A stretch of 64,000 nucleotides of DNA from Craterostigma plantagineum (Eukaryota > Streptophyta > Magnoliopsida > Lamiales > Linderniaceae). Below, piece after piece: positions 10,493 to 22,300 of the stretch (positions within the stretch are counted from its first letter, which is position 1; each line of letters opens with the position of its first letter). The notes under the pieces are model-generated. The model saw only the letters and a program-made list of their open reading frames with translations, was not told the origin of the DNA and ran no database searches. The position numbers were made by a program, and so were the translations under genes. The DNA lies in the NCBI GenBank assembly GCA_027422505.1, contig JAPQWV010000361.1, positions 496,001 to 560,000 on the forward strand. The letters are read 5' to 3'.

Positions 10493-11225
10493 TTTCTTAA
10501 GTAGTGCGTGTCTTTACATTGGTACATATATATTGGTTTTCAGGAGTGTTAGGGCTTATCATGAAGGTAAAATCGTTGTTCCAGTTCTCGCGGAGTGGGT
10601 CGATAGGCTATAAAGGGAAGTTATATCAATGAATGAGAGGTAGAGAAATAATTAGAAATATGTTTCTTTTGATATGCTATCATTTTTCAGGTTTCAAAGC
10701 ATTGTAGTTAACTTATGAATGATCTAGCTGTGAGTGAAGGTCAATATTTGCAAAAGATGTCTTCCAAACAATTGTAGGCTTTTCAAACTTAAGGCGCCAC
10801 GTTTATCAAGGTATTCTTTGTATTATTTTCAAATACTTTTAAATTGCATGCATGTTGAGAAAATATCTATCGTAAATTTTTTTACAGATTTCAGGTGTTT
10901 TTCTATTGAAGTCCACATCTACTGCATGTTTGCTAATCAATCCACCATCAGATGAAACAGATGAACTAACTTCGTGGTAATTGACTTTTTTGTTTTTCAG
11001 AAATATTTGCATACCAAAATAAAGTTTTCTATATTAATATAATTATTATGTGTCATAGGTTAACGAGCACTTGTAGTGATAACAACCTTCAAAAGTGGTA
11101 AACAAAATAATGGAGTCGGGCGAATCCACGATTAAACAATTGATCGAAACACAGATGTCTTCAATGAGGTACAAAGTAATGAAATTACATTTGTTCGAGA
11201 TAAGTTTCCAATAATAATATTTTCC
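10493..11225 (+). other. Spacer between RPA and helicase remnants
   Basis: AT-rich sequence with several short frames; a few GT/AG sites suggest decayed introns. No domain is recognised. Confidence 0.35.
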
Positions 11226-11545
11226 CTTGTTTTAAACAAGCACTTGCCATATCGATTTTGACAAAAGAACAATTCTCATTTGCGTCTGTGTTTCGCTATG
11301 ACAATTACTGTGTTTAAACAAGCACTTGCCATATCGCTATGACAAAAGCACAAGGGCAAACATTACCATTTGTTGGTGTTTACTTTCCACAGCCTGTATT
11401 CTCCATGGACAACATTTAACTAGAGGAACTTCAATGTCCAATAATAAAGTTTTAATTAAATCACAGACGAATCAAGATGTTGATGGGACGTGGAGCAAAA
11501 ATGTTGTTTACCACGACATTCTAACGTGTGGTACGTTCTTTTAAT
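11226..11545 (+). pseudogene. Helitron PIF1-like helicase, C-terminal fragment
   Basis: One frame reads AMTKAQGQTLPFVGVYFPQP (about 11334-11393) and then VFSMDN, matching the 'INKAQGQT...VG.YLP.PVFSHGQLYVA.SR' motif VI region of Helitron/PIF1 helicases. After a frameshift, 11430-11517 reads NNKVLIK...GTWSKNVVYHDIL, the usual 'LKVLI...T.NVVY.E' C-terminus. A 25-bp phrase (GTTTAAACAAGCACTTGCCA...) occurs twice, at about 11231 and 11311, so the motif is partly duplicated. No upstream helicase motifs I-V are visible. Confidence 0.7.
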
Positions 11546-13110
11546 TCTTTTTTATTAAGCTTATTTATAATAATAACTCTTTGTCTACTGAAAAAAGTTT
11601 TGGATATCACTGTACATACATGCGGGTAGTTGTTGTGACAATAATAATAGTGCGACATATGGAGAAATCACATGCGATAAAATTAACTTGTTGTTCCACT
11701 AATAATAAAGGCATGGTTCCACTTTTTCAATTAAGTCTATCATAATGTAGTTGGATTTCATAAAAAGAAGCAATATATTAATTAGTGTTAATTATTGTTA
11801 ATAATTAACCTTTAAATCCTACATCAATTTGTATTTTTTGGTTGCTTTAATATGTTCTGTTTTCTCTTAATTAAATGGTAAGTTAGGGTACGCCTTCTAT
11901 ATTTGTAAGAAATTTCATCTTCAGAAAAACATCACAATCCGAATTGCATTAGTTACATTACATAGACGACTGATAATTCTTTAAGTTCTTCTGTTAGTAT
12001 TACATGAAGCGTAAATTATTTGTATTCTGACAAATTTATTTTTTCTAACCGGCTACGAAGAACACCCGTACATACATTCAGTTTTTGAGTTTACAAAGCT
12101 CAATTTCTTTTATGTTAGATTTTGTTCTAGACAAATCAAAATAGCAAACACATTAAACTCTAATTAGTTATTATGTTTTATGTTAGTAGACACCAGGTCA
12201 TCCAGTCCTATGGCAATATGCAATTATAGTTCTCAACATATGCGAATAGAGAGTCACAACATTAACCGTGGAAGAGAAAGAATGAAACAATAGTATGTTT
12301 CGTTACAATGCCATTTATATTTCATCCTTCATGTCATTTCCAAAGCTATGTGGTATGACTAACTATTGCTACTAAGACTGCAGAGTTCGAAAGCATTGCA
12401 TTTTGGAGTTGATGACCCAAGTTCTTTTGGAGCCAGGAGAGCGCTCACGCTGGCTACACTTTTGGCATAATTGTTATCAAGTCTAGAACCATATATCTTA
12501 CTAGTTGAGAATTTTAGTGGCCATCACCGTGCTGTCGTACTACATTTTACCTTTTTCTTTGTATACCTCTAGATGTGTTCAGTTATAAAATTTTAATTGT
12601 TTCATTCTAATGAACGACCATGATGAACCTATTCGTTTTTCATTACATCAGATATGCAAATATCTTCTGCTTTGCTTGCAATGTAAAGTATGTAATTCAA
12701 CTGAAAATAGCTCTCATTTCTTCAATATTGATATACGCGTTGAGTATATATTAATAAAAACTTCGTTCATGTACACAAAAAAAAGTACTGTTCTCACATG
12801 AAACGCACATGTTATCTACTAGTTATCGAAAGGACAAAGGAAAGAAATAACGAATCTTGTTCACGGCGAACTTGCCTCTACTTCTGGTTGTCAATGATGA
12901 AAGTACCCATTTCGAGGCCGCATATTTCCAATAAGTTTGATGTGATTTCCCTTACGTGTTATTATCATATGCTTTAATTATGTGTGTTTTATATGCTTAT
13001 TTTACATGTATCATTGTGTTAAGTCATTTGTATGTTTGCGTGCTTTGTGTCAATAATAATGGTTATTATGTCCTTGTTATTAAGGATGTTTATACAATGT
13101 ATACGAGCAT
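11546..13110. other. Non-coding 3' part of the Helitron-like block
   Basis: AT-rich with no recognisable domain. I looked for a CTRR terminus preceded by a short GC hairpin before copia resumes near 13116 and did not find a convincing one. A GC-richer segment at 12400-12480 is open for a short distance but unidentified. Confidence 0.35.
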
Positions 13111-13115
13111 GTGCA

Positions 13116-13850
13116 ATGGAGAATTATGTCATACAGACTGCGGCAACGACTCATATGATTTGGAGAAATAAGAAATATTTTGATCTCTTGAAATGAAAAG
13201 GAGAGAGTGCTAATACTATATCGGGTAGCAAAAGTATAATTAAAAGCTCCGAAAGAGCTAGTACTTTATTACTTAGAGGAATAAGGCTAATAATTGAAAA
13301 TGTCTTATATTCTCCAAAATCTCAAAGAAATTTATTAAACTTTAAAGTTATTAGAAATAACGAATATTTTGTTGAGACAGCAGGAAAATGAGACGTTGAA
13401 TATTTGCACATGACAGCGATTTCGAATGGTAAAAGAATCGTTGAAATCTTACCTTCATTTGACTCCGGGTTATATTATGCATATCTGAGAAAACTTGAAT
13501 CATATGCTATTATAAACCAGAAGTTTACCGATGATAGTATATTTAGTGTTTGGCATGACCGATCAGGCCATCCCGGTTCAATTATGATGCGAAAGATAAT
13601 TGAAAATTCATATGACATTTTATAAAGAACCAGAGGATTCTTCAATCTATGAATTATCTTGTGCCGCTTGCTCCAAAGAGAAGTTAATTATTCGATCATC
13701 ACCAATGAAAGTAAAGAATGGATTTATTGTATTTTTGGAACGTATACATGGTGACTGTGGGCCAATACCTCCATCATGTGGATCGTTTAAATATTTTCTG
13801 CTATTGGTTGATGCATCAAATAAATTCTCATTTAACGTAGCACTACATGA
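13116..13850 (+). pseudogene. Copia protease, GAG-pre-integrase and integrase N-terminus
   Basis: Around 13137 one frame reads QTAATTHMIWRNKKYF, the copia protease active-site block (normally DSATTH), then ISGSKSIIKSS and VLYSPKSQRNLLNFKVIRNN (to about 13365). After a shift, 13404-13625 reads LHMTAISNGKRIVE and WHDRSGHPGSIMMRKII, the GAG-pre-integrase histidine motif. 13600-13850 carries the CAAC..K zinc-binding Cys pair, then GDCGPIPPSCGSFKYFLLLV, the start of the integrase core. Most of the integrase core is then lost, with an acidic linker joining directly to the RT region. Confidence 0.85.
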
Positions 13851-13899
13851 AACTAATGAAATGAATGAGATGAATGAGAATGAGGATTATGAACAAGGT

Positions 13900-14870
13900 C
13901 TGTAAACGAATGCAGACAACGAAAAGATTGGCCAAAATGGAAAGATACGATCGAGGCAAAAATTAAAATCACTTGAGAAACGAAAAGTTTTCGAGCCTGT
14001 AGTCTGTATACCAGGAAATGTGGAGCCTGTTTGGGTTTTCCAAGAGAATTGAAAACGGTGAAATTGTAAGATACAAAGCACGCCTTATTGCACAATGTTT
14101 TTCATAATGACCTGGTATTGATTATGAGCCGACATATTTTCGTGTGGTGGATGCAACTACTTTTCGTTATTTAATTCTGGTAGTACGTGAAGGGCTCGAT
14201 ATGTATCTTATGGATGTTGTAATTGCGTATGTAAATGGTACACTTGATAGCGATATATATAACTTCCCGAGGGATTTAAGTTGCCTGAAAATTCGGGACA
14301 TCGAGATGAGTACTCAATTATACTAAACAAATATGGATTAAAGCAATCTGGACAAATGTGGTATAACGCCTAAGTGAATATTTATTGAAAGAGGGGTATA
14401 AAAATGATCAAATTTGCCCCTGCATCTTTATGAGAAGGTCTGAAAAAGAGTTTGTTATTATTGCAGTATATGTTGATGATATCAATATAATCGGAACTCC
14501 TGATGAGTTATCGAAAGCTGTTGATTGTTTGAAAAAGGAGTTCGAAATGAAATATCTAGGCAAAACAAAATTTAATCTTGGACTCCAAATTGAGTATCTA
14601 AAAAACCGTATATTTGTCCATCAACAGACTTATACGAAGGTGCTAAAGAGATTTCACATGGACAAAACTCATCCATCGGATACTCCAATAATTGTTCGAT
14701 CATTAGATGTGAATAGGGATCCGTTCAGACCACGTGAAAATGATGAGGAATTACTTGGTCCTAAAGTACCATATCTTAGTGTCATTGGAGCACTAATGTA
14801 TCTTACGAGTCATACGCGACCTGATATAGCATTTGTTGTAAATTTATTGTCAAGATACAGTTCTCTTTAA
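13900..14870 (+). pseudogene. Copia reverse transcriptase, broken
   Basis: RT begins in fragments near 14055 (NGEIVRYKARLIAQ, then GIDYEPTYFRVVDATTFRYL to about 14173). The palm segment at 14144-14280 reads YLMDVVIAYVNGTLDSDIY. The catalytic YVDD lies in AVYVDDINIIG (about 14465-14497). The thumb and connection (14500-14870) include MKYLGKTKFNLGLQIEYL and SVIGALMYLTSHTRPDIAF. Several stops (near 14330, 14370 and elsewhere) split the frame, so it cannot make active enzyme. Confidence 0.88.
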
Positions 14871-14879
14871 TTCTTAGAC

Positions 14880-15320
14880 ATTGGAACGGAGTTAAATGAA
14901 GATTCTGGTGCCTTCAAGGAACAACTGATATGTGATTGTTCTATTTTGATGAGTTACAAGTAGATTTCGTTGGGCATGTTGATCCTGGGTTTCCCGACTC
15001 ACATAATGCTCGATCGCAAACTGGTTATTTATTTGCATATGGTGGAACCACTATTTCGTGGCGATCAGTTAAACAAAGTTTTAATGACTACTCCATCTAA
15101 TCATGCAGAAATTCTAGCTATTTGTGAAGCCAGCCGAGGATGTGTTTGGCGATCAGTGATTAAACATATACGACATTGTTGTGGGTTGTTATCGAAAGAA
15201 TTACTCCCAACGATTTTATATGAAAATAATGCAGCATTATTGCTCAATTAAAGGAAGGATATATTAAAGGTGACAGAACAAAACATATTTCACCTAAATT
15301 TTTCTTTACACATGAGATAG
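14880..15320 (+). pseudogene. Copia RNase H, broken
   Basis: The frame at 14973-15080 reads HVDPGFPDSHNARSQTGYLF then AYGGTTISWRSVKQS, the copia RNase H core with the usual GY.DAGYLSDP start altered. A shift moves to 15081-15251 (NHAEILAICEASRGCVWRSV, ILYENNAA). The last piece, QLKEGYIKGDRTKHISPKFF at about 15244-15303, is the conserved C-terminal histidine region. It follows the RT directly, as in all copia elements. Confidence 0.85.
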
Positions 15321-15630
15321 AGAAAATGGTGAAATTAATCTACAACAAGTGCAATCAAATGAAATCTTACGTAGAATGAATATAGTTTTCAGGAATTACA
15401 TAGTTCCTTCATAGAACGACTATTCTTACGTAGAAACGGTTTTGCTGGTCAGGGTTGCTTGTTTTGTATTTACTTATTTTGAATATGAATTCTATTTTCT
15501 TTTTTCCTTCTGCTAAGCAATGAGCACTTTGACGTTATTCAAGTACATAAAAAATTCTAGTGGAAGACCATTACGATGTTAAGGAGAGGTTCTTCTTTGA
15601 AATTCTAGGCTATATAAAAATTTTTTAACC
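15321..15630 (+). other. Degenerate copia 3' tail / LTR remnant
   Basis: The sequence after RNase H has a T-rich, CTTTTTTCC-containing stretch and short GGAGAGG purine runs, as in the 3' LTRs of this copia group, but no clean LTR border or polypurine tract can be set. Confidence 0.35.
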
Positions 15631-15635
15631 CAGTT

Positions 15636-17717
15636 CTAACGTAGTCGTCGTCCGCCAAGGCCTGTATTGTGCTCTACGGCCCCCCACATAAGGAGTTTTT
15701 TGGAAAGATGAACATCCACGGCTGAGAGCCTCACATCCACATGACCAGTCGAGGGAGGCTCAGTGTATGGCGACTGCAGCCACCTCGACGGATTTTTCTG
15801 CCGCTCCTCCGGGGTCGCCTCGACCACAGCTTTTCCCTTGTCTGCCGTAGTCGCACCAGTCGACTGATCCCAGTCAACGCCCCTCCAAGTCGATGGGTCC
15901 ACCTCATGATAATGCTCGCTGTGTCGGTCGACGTCATCATCCCATTGAGGTGCAACGTAAGACGCCGAGTCCCATCCACGGCCCCATCCCATCCCCACGT
16001 GGTCGTCGAACTGGGTGGATCCGGTATCACAAATGCATCCCACGCCCCTTCGGTCGGCTCGTCGCCTACGATGCATATTATATTGTAAGCTACGCCCGTA
16101 ATTAAATTTGAATTAGGGGTAAAGATAGTTACCATGATACGGCGCGTCGGTATGTGTGTATGGACCGAATAAACTTGTCCAGTCGTTCCGTAGCTCTTGC
16201 AACGACTGCGCAACTACTCCGATGCTTTCCCCAACCCTTGCATCGAGTTCAATCGCTCCTCGTACGTCTCGAAGCGTCGAGCGTAATCGTCTCGGAATTG
16301 CGAGAAGTCGTCTCGAAATTGCGCAAAGTCGTTTCTGAACTGCTCGAACCTACCTCTAAGTGTGTTGAACCGACCGCCAAATTCGTCGAACTGTCCGTCC
16401 ATGCGGCGTGAAAATTCGTCGAATTGCTCCGACGAGGGATACCCATACCCGTGCGATGGCCCTGCGTGTGGCGGCGATCTTGGCGGCATATCGAAGTGGC
16501 CTCCATGAATGGACGGCGGCACATAATCAGAGCTCATGCCCCTCTCTTCGTCTTGCCGTGATCTAATAGGGAGATGAGGGACGGATTCTGCCTCATAATT
16601 GGCTTCTATTGCAACCCCGCCCGCCGAGTGCACGTAACGTCCACTCTGTCCATGAGTAGGGTCACCACCCTATCGTACACATCGTCTCGCTCGCCGCCGC
16701 CCAAGTCGTTGTCCCGAAGATAGCCGGCCTGCGTCTCTTCTCCGATCGGCATTAATAACCCTCGTACTTGGGACCCATGCGCGGCCTTGGCAATAGCGGA
16801 CAACTTCGGACATCCCTTCCTATGCCACTCCCTCGTCACCCACCAGCATATACGCGGCCATGCATTATGCGGCCTCACATGCTCAACTCTCTACTTCATC
16901 GTATTTCTCAGCGAGCTTCGGTACGCATTCGTACGCTAATATCTGAAGACCAAAGAAACAAACAATTTTAGCAACCAGACAAAATCCTAACCTCACAAGA
17001 TCATTCAAAGATAAAACCCTAACCTGAAGTGGATGTACGAATCCTCGGACCAACAGACTCTCCTTAACTTCCTTTAGATCTCGTTTTAGCGATCTTATTG
17101 CCGCTTGGAAAGCCACGGTGCCCCAAGGGTAACCGTCGAAGGACGCCGAGTCTTCGACCAAATAAACAATCCAAGAAGGAAGGGTGGTATCCTTCTTGGA
17201 ACGTCGGGACAGCAAGACGGAGCCGGCAAAGTAGAGGTTCGCCAACTTTAACTTCTCGTCGTTGACGCGAACCATATTGTTGGCAGCCAACTCCTCCAAC
17301 CGCTGCTCAACGTTCGACAAATGAATCGTCACCGCTGTTTTTGTCGGGAAATGTCGCTGGATGAATTCCTCCCGGGCGTTCACTGCCGGTTCGGCTGCGA
17401 ACTTCAGCCCCGTGATTAGGCAATACTCCGTTTTTGAAAAACAGAGTGGTTTCTTCCCGAGGATCATCCAAAGCTCATCACGATCGTGAAGCTCTGCTTG
17501 TCTCTTAATGAGATACCACAACATCTACGTCGATAGATTGAAACCGGCGGCAGCGTCGACGAGATTGTCGAACGGACTCCCTTCCTTAAGCACTGCCAGC
17601 TCATCCTCGTTTAGCCAATCGACAATCTTCTAGCTCGTTTCGCAGTAGCGTGACGTGATATGTAGCCGGCAATCACGGTCATCGTTGCCTCCGGCAATTT
17701 GCTTATTTAATGTAACC
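15636..17717 (-). pseudogene. DUF1985-type (MULE-associated) gene, decayed
   Basis: On the minus strand the best exon is 17524-16883 (213 codons). It opens LWYLIKRQAELHDRDELWMI and has FSKTEYCLITGLKF (about residues 29-42), PSWIVYLVEDSASFDGYPWGTVAF and a C-terminal FGLQILAYECVPKLAEKYDE. This is the pattern of plant DUF1985 proteins, which travel with Ulp1-protease MULEs. Upstream, 17717-17530 continues the domain after an acceptor-like CTTTTTTTAG, with a stop at the joint. Downstream frames at 16878-16606, 16633-16214 (coiled coil with repeated QFRDDF phrases) and 16213-15636 look like the variable C-terminal part. No Ulp1 catalytic motif is visible. Stops and frameshifts make it a pseudogene. 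Confidence 0.65.
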
Positions 17718-17754
17718 TAAAAAAAGAAATGTAAGCTAATTAGATCGAATGATA

Positions 17755-18480
17755 AGTTATTTAAAGCACGGGTTCCCTGCCATGCTGTGCGGGGACCCTG
17801 AGCTTACGTACGGGGCTAGTGCCATGCACGTACTGGTCCACAACGCCCTCAAGTGGGACTCTCAGCTATGCTGCGCTGGGGACCCGTGCGTGCTGCGCAG
17901 GACCCCTGCTCTTATGTGCGGGTCCACAGCAGTTGCACGCATGGGTCCGCAACACTAGCAAGCACGGGTCCCGTGCTATGTAGCACGGGTCCCTCGCTAG
18001 CGCGCACGGGTCCCTAGCACAGCAAGCATGGATCCCGCGCGCATGTTGCGAGAGTCCCTCGCTAGCGCGCACGGGTCCCCAGCACAGCAAGCATGGGTCC
18101 CGTGCTTATGCGCGCGGGTCCCGTGCTATGCTTCGAGGGTCCCCAGCGCGACAAAGCACGGGTCCCCGCGTTGGCACGCACGGGTCCCTCGATAGCGCGC
18201 ACGGGTCCCTCGATAGCGCGCACGGGTCCCGTGCTATGTTGCGAGAGTCCCGCGCTGGCACGCACGGGTCCCCAGCGCGGCATCGCACGGGTCTCTAGCG
18301 CTAGCAAGCATGGGTCCTGTGCTATGCTTCAAATGTCCCCAGCGCGACAAAGCACGAGTCCATTGCATGGACCCCTGCGCTTTGCCCCACGGATCCCCTG
18401 CACTTCCACACGAATCCCTGACCTTCAAAGCACGGGTCCCCTACCATTGCAAGTACGAGTACCCTGTGCTTCGAATTAGG
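17755..18480. repeat. GC-rich minisatellite, core GCACGGGTCCC
   Basis: About 700 bp of variable units, mostly 20-40 bp, each containing GCACGGGTCC, AGCACGGGTCCC or GCGCGCACGGGTCCC and linked by GTGCTATG, CTCGCTAGC or CAGCGCGACAAAG. Some units are near-palindromes (GCACGGGTCCCGTGC) able to form hairpins. The array is strongly GC-rich in otherwise AT-rich DNA. Long frames on both strands (such as RTGPSIARTGPSIARTGP at about 18170-18230) follow from repetition and are not genes. It lies immediately 5' of the DUF1985 pseudogene, probably in its upstream intron or leader. Confidence 0.85.
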
Positions 18481-19376
18481 GTAGCCTGCGACCTCAAATT
18501 AGGATCCCGTGCAATTCGGAGCTTCAATTGCCGACGGATTCTTCATAAATTAAAAAAATTACCTTCACTGTTTGGGATCTCGCCTGAAATGCCATGGATT
18601 CGGAGCTTGAAATTCGACTGTGAAGAAAGGTGTGAAGAGAAGAGGGAATCTTGATCGATTTTGCAAAGGCCCGTGAATGTAAAGTGAAAGGGTTAATGGG
18701 TGCTTTTTTATTTACTGTTGCCTTTTCAGATTCTCGTTAAGTGTTGTTGATTGCCACTAAAGAAGGGTAAAATAGTCTTTCACGCAAAGTAAGTGTACAT
18801 TGGTCTTTTACCATTTAGGAGGCTATTTTTTAACGTTGACTATGTCAAAGGCCATTTTTTTAAATAATCATTGGGAAGAACATGATGACTTAGAGGGGTC
18901 TTTTAGTCATATTCTTTCAAATATATGTGGTAAAATCCTATCGTAGTCGCAGTAGCAGCGGATGTGATGCAAACACGCGTGGAAAGTGTTGACCGTGCTA
19001 TTCAAAATCATAAGGATGTTTATAAAAAATCATATCTTGCATTTTAGTAAAACTACGTAGGGGTATAGCGGACTTTACCCTTTAATTTATTGCAATTGTA
19101 TCCTTAAAATAAAATTTTATTTTTTTAAATAACTTAATAAAATCTTCAAAATATAAATACTTAAATTATTTGCACACTTATTGGGTGTGATAAACACACT
19201 AGTATTATGAATAGGAAACTTTATAATAACAGTCTTCCAATTAATTGTTATATGTCTTCCAACACTTGGCTTAACCGATATTCAGAAATCTTCTCGTCTT
19301 ATGAATTAAAATTGAACGCTCTACATGCAAAACCTTCATATATATGGAGGATATCATAGTTGCTTCTAACAATGGA
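18481..19376. other. Intergenic; possible MULE edge and 3' flank of the SYT gene
   Basis: No gene is seen. 18700-18930 has phrases common at Mutator-like ends (GGGTAAAATAGTC, GGGGTCTTTTAGTCATA), so it may be the right border of the DUF1985 transposon, but I could not match an inverted copy on the left. 18940-19376 is AT-rich and includes the downstream region of the synaptotagmin gene. Confidence 0.4.
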
Positions 19377-22300
19377 TCATATGGATTTCCACCTTAGCTC
19401 AACATGAATAACACCATTCTTTGAATCTATCAAATGGTACTTCTGATTGATACGACCGTTGTGCACGACATCACCAAGATGAATGTCCACATGCCCTAAA
19501 GATTCCTGCAATAATAAAAGTACTAATTGAACTATATACAGTAGAAACTCTATAAATTAATACTCGATAATTTAATAAACTCTTTAATATAATATTTCCG
19601 GCCGGTCCCGACTTGGGGATAACGTACTAAATTAATAATTCTCTAAAATTATAAGATAATAGACTTTTGATAATTCTATAGGTCCCGTATAAATTATAAA
19701 TTAATAATTCCATAAGTAAAAACATTCTCATATTACATGAACAAAGATTACTTGAAAAATGAATCAATTGTCATTTGTTTTTTGTTGAAATCAATTTACC
19801 CTTGCACATTATCTCTAGTTGTCCTTATCATTGTAAGAATTCCTGGCATTGTTTTCTCATAGGTCAACAAGAAATTTCCCCTTGCATTTGATGTTTGGGA
19901 AGTTTGAAAGTTATATACACTATAAATTAATAAAATATTAATTTATCGATAAATTAATAATTATTAATTTATCGATTAATTAATAACTCTTTTAATTAAT
20001 AAATTTGGCCTGTCCCAACCGTATTAATTTATAGAGTTTCTACTGTATGTATAATATGATCTTTCTTAAGTGCAGTTTCAAGATTGTGATTACTGCAGTT
20101 ATGATGCGACTTTCAATCATATATTTTGTAAGTAACGTACCTTCGAATAGAGGCTAAAGCTCGTCCTTTTGCTGACAACTTCGATATGGATGTTGTCCTT
20201 CAATGGAGGTTCTTCGAGCAAGAATTGGAACTCTTCGTTCCACAGTGGGTTTCGAGTCTTCCTCATCATCTGCAAATGTGCGAAAAGTTTCATCTGCTAC
20301 GGCTATTCAAATATGTAAAATCAACCGTGAACTGTCAACATATGGTTTATTAAAAGGAATGACCACGTTTTTAGTTCAGTGTTTGGGGTATGGGCGTTTC
20401 CGTTCTAGTTTCCATATTCTAAAATGTCGCTTTTAATCACCAATGAACCTATTTGGGCCAAAACATTAATGTAACCGCTAGTTGAGATGAAATTTAATAC
20501 GTAAGAGAATTTCATTTTAATCAACTTAAAACTCTCATAACTCTTCTTCTTTGACTTAAACGCACGTGAGCATCGTTACGCAGCACATTTAACAAGTGAC
20601 ATTTCGAAATATGAGGGAGCAGAATCACCCATACCCCTAACACTGGAGACTACGCCCTTGTTAAGAAAATAATAATAAAAAATTACCTTTGATTTTTTAG
20701 TCTCTCCCCTGAAAATCACCGCGACGTAAGGATTATTATGGCGCGAACCCTCCACGTCGTGAGCGCCTTGCACTGTCACGAGAAGTAAGCCAGCTCCACT
20801 TGGATCATCCCGTTGGAGAACGCTGCTTTTACGATTATACCCTTCCGCAATAACTCCACTAAAACTATCGCTTAGTAAATCCTCTCTGAAAGGCGCATAC
20901 TTGAGCTCAAGCGTTAACAACCCTCTCTGTTTCTTGCTTCCGCCGTGAGGCTCGATCGATTTGCTCGTGTCCTTCAACAGTTCGAGGGTTACTTCCTTTG
21001 GCTCGTTCGCCGTTAGCAGCTTCGTTGGGTACATTTGACTTCCCAATCTATCATGTGTGCCCACCTTTTATACATACAAAAATGTTAATATTGAGCTTCA
21101 AAAGAACGAAAAATTCTTATTCTTTCAATGGTTGAATATGAACTGAAGTGAACCTTGTCCCAATCGAAGACGTCTATGAGGAGAATTTGAGACTGAGGGT
21201 CTTTTACGGAGAGCTTAAAGTCCTCGTTCCAAACGGGGTTTAATGTCTTCTTCTTTACGGTCGTTTTCTTCGACGAAGGTCGTTTGTCGCCGCTTAGGCT
21301 TAGCTTCACGTAAGGATCGGATAAGCCTAGCAAATCCATCTTCAGAAGCTTCGATGCACGCAACACTTTCACGTGTAAAATCCCGACTGGCTTTTTCACA
21401 GCCACACTGCAAAAAGAAAATGTAAATAACACACACACATTTCATATATATATTTTCATTATTGTGAGGATGTAAGAAATTAATCAAAGAATTAGAGTGT
21501 TGTTGAGAGAAATTGAAGTCGAACAAATTACGCTGAGGCATCGAGAACAGGCAATTCGAGACACTTTGGCCAGAGATACAGACTTGCAACTTCTTTCTTG
21601 ATTCTCTCCTGAGGAAAATAAATTAAAGAAAATTTACAAAGAGCAAATATATATGATAATGATACTGTGATCAGAAGTAATGGATAATTATTACCTGAAT
21701 GTATCTATAAAGGCCAGGGATGGACATGATATCAGCACCTAATACCTTTATTCCAAAGTCTATATGTGGCTGCAGGATTTTTTTAACATCGAATCGATCA
21801 AGAAAAACTCGAACTGTATTGAGTCGAAGAGCTTATTAATTAAAGAAAGCTTAATTTAATTGCAACCTTGTCCATCAATGATACAACTACGTTTGCGAAA
21901 CAGGGAATATTTGGCACAAGAGGCTTCAAAGTAATCCTCGGAGCAGCAAACACTTGCAAATCCACCAACTGAGTGAGGTATTGCGATTCATCAGAAGCAC
22001 AATACAAGAAGAAAAATGTAAAATAAGGAAATATCATATGAATAATGATGAAGATGATCATCACCTGAATTCTGATTTGTATAGATACAATAGTTATAGC
22101 AACAACAATGTTTGGATTTCCTGCCCATTTCATTGCTGGTTCCATAACTAATTCCCTCTCGTTTGTCTCCATCACCTTAAGCCCTGTCGAATAGAGGCGA
22201 AGAAATTTTCGTTTTCTTACAATAACTCTTTACCATCGAAAGAAGTTGGTGGACAACCTCACCATGAATAGTTGGCGGAAGATTTCCGAGGCTAAGGTTC

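Larger units (their letters stand above)
8386..13110 (+). mobile_element. Helitron-like insertion with RPA and helicase remnants
   Basis: This block interrupts copia between the gag zinc knuckle (ends about 8385) and the protease (resumes about 13116). It holds three 300-bp tandem repeats, an RPA OB-fold (DUF223-like) remnant at 10147-10492 and a fragment matching the C-terminus of Helitron PIF1-type helicase at 11320-11545. RPA-like plus helicase is the gene set of plant Helitrons. I could not find a convincing TC start, a CTRR end or a 3' hairpin, and no Rep domain is visible. Classification therefore rests on gene content and both ends are approximate. Confidence 0.55.
2480..15620 (+). mobile_element. 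Ancient Ty1/copia retrotransposon, split by nested insertions
   Basis: Fragments in consistent plus-strand order give a full copia layout: gag (2480-3339), gag zinc knuckle (8303-8385), protease, GAG-pre-integrase and integrase N-terminus (about 13116-13850), RT (13900-14870), RNase H (14880-15320) and a degenerate 3' tail. Two insertions separate them: an LTR element at 3345-8302 and a Helitron-like block at about 8386-13110. Every frame has stops or frameshifts and most of the integrase core is deleted, so the element is long dead. The outer ends are approximate because no LTR pair was found. Confidence 0.85.

Noticed and set aside
12400..13110. Helitron 3' terminus (CTRR with hairpin)
   Set aside because: No CTRR preceded by a convincing short hairpin was found near where copia resumes.
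18093..18479. RTGPSIARTGP repeat protein (128 codons)
   Set aside because: It is an artefact of the GC minisatellite, open in several frames and strands.
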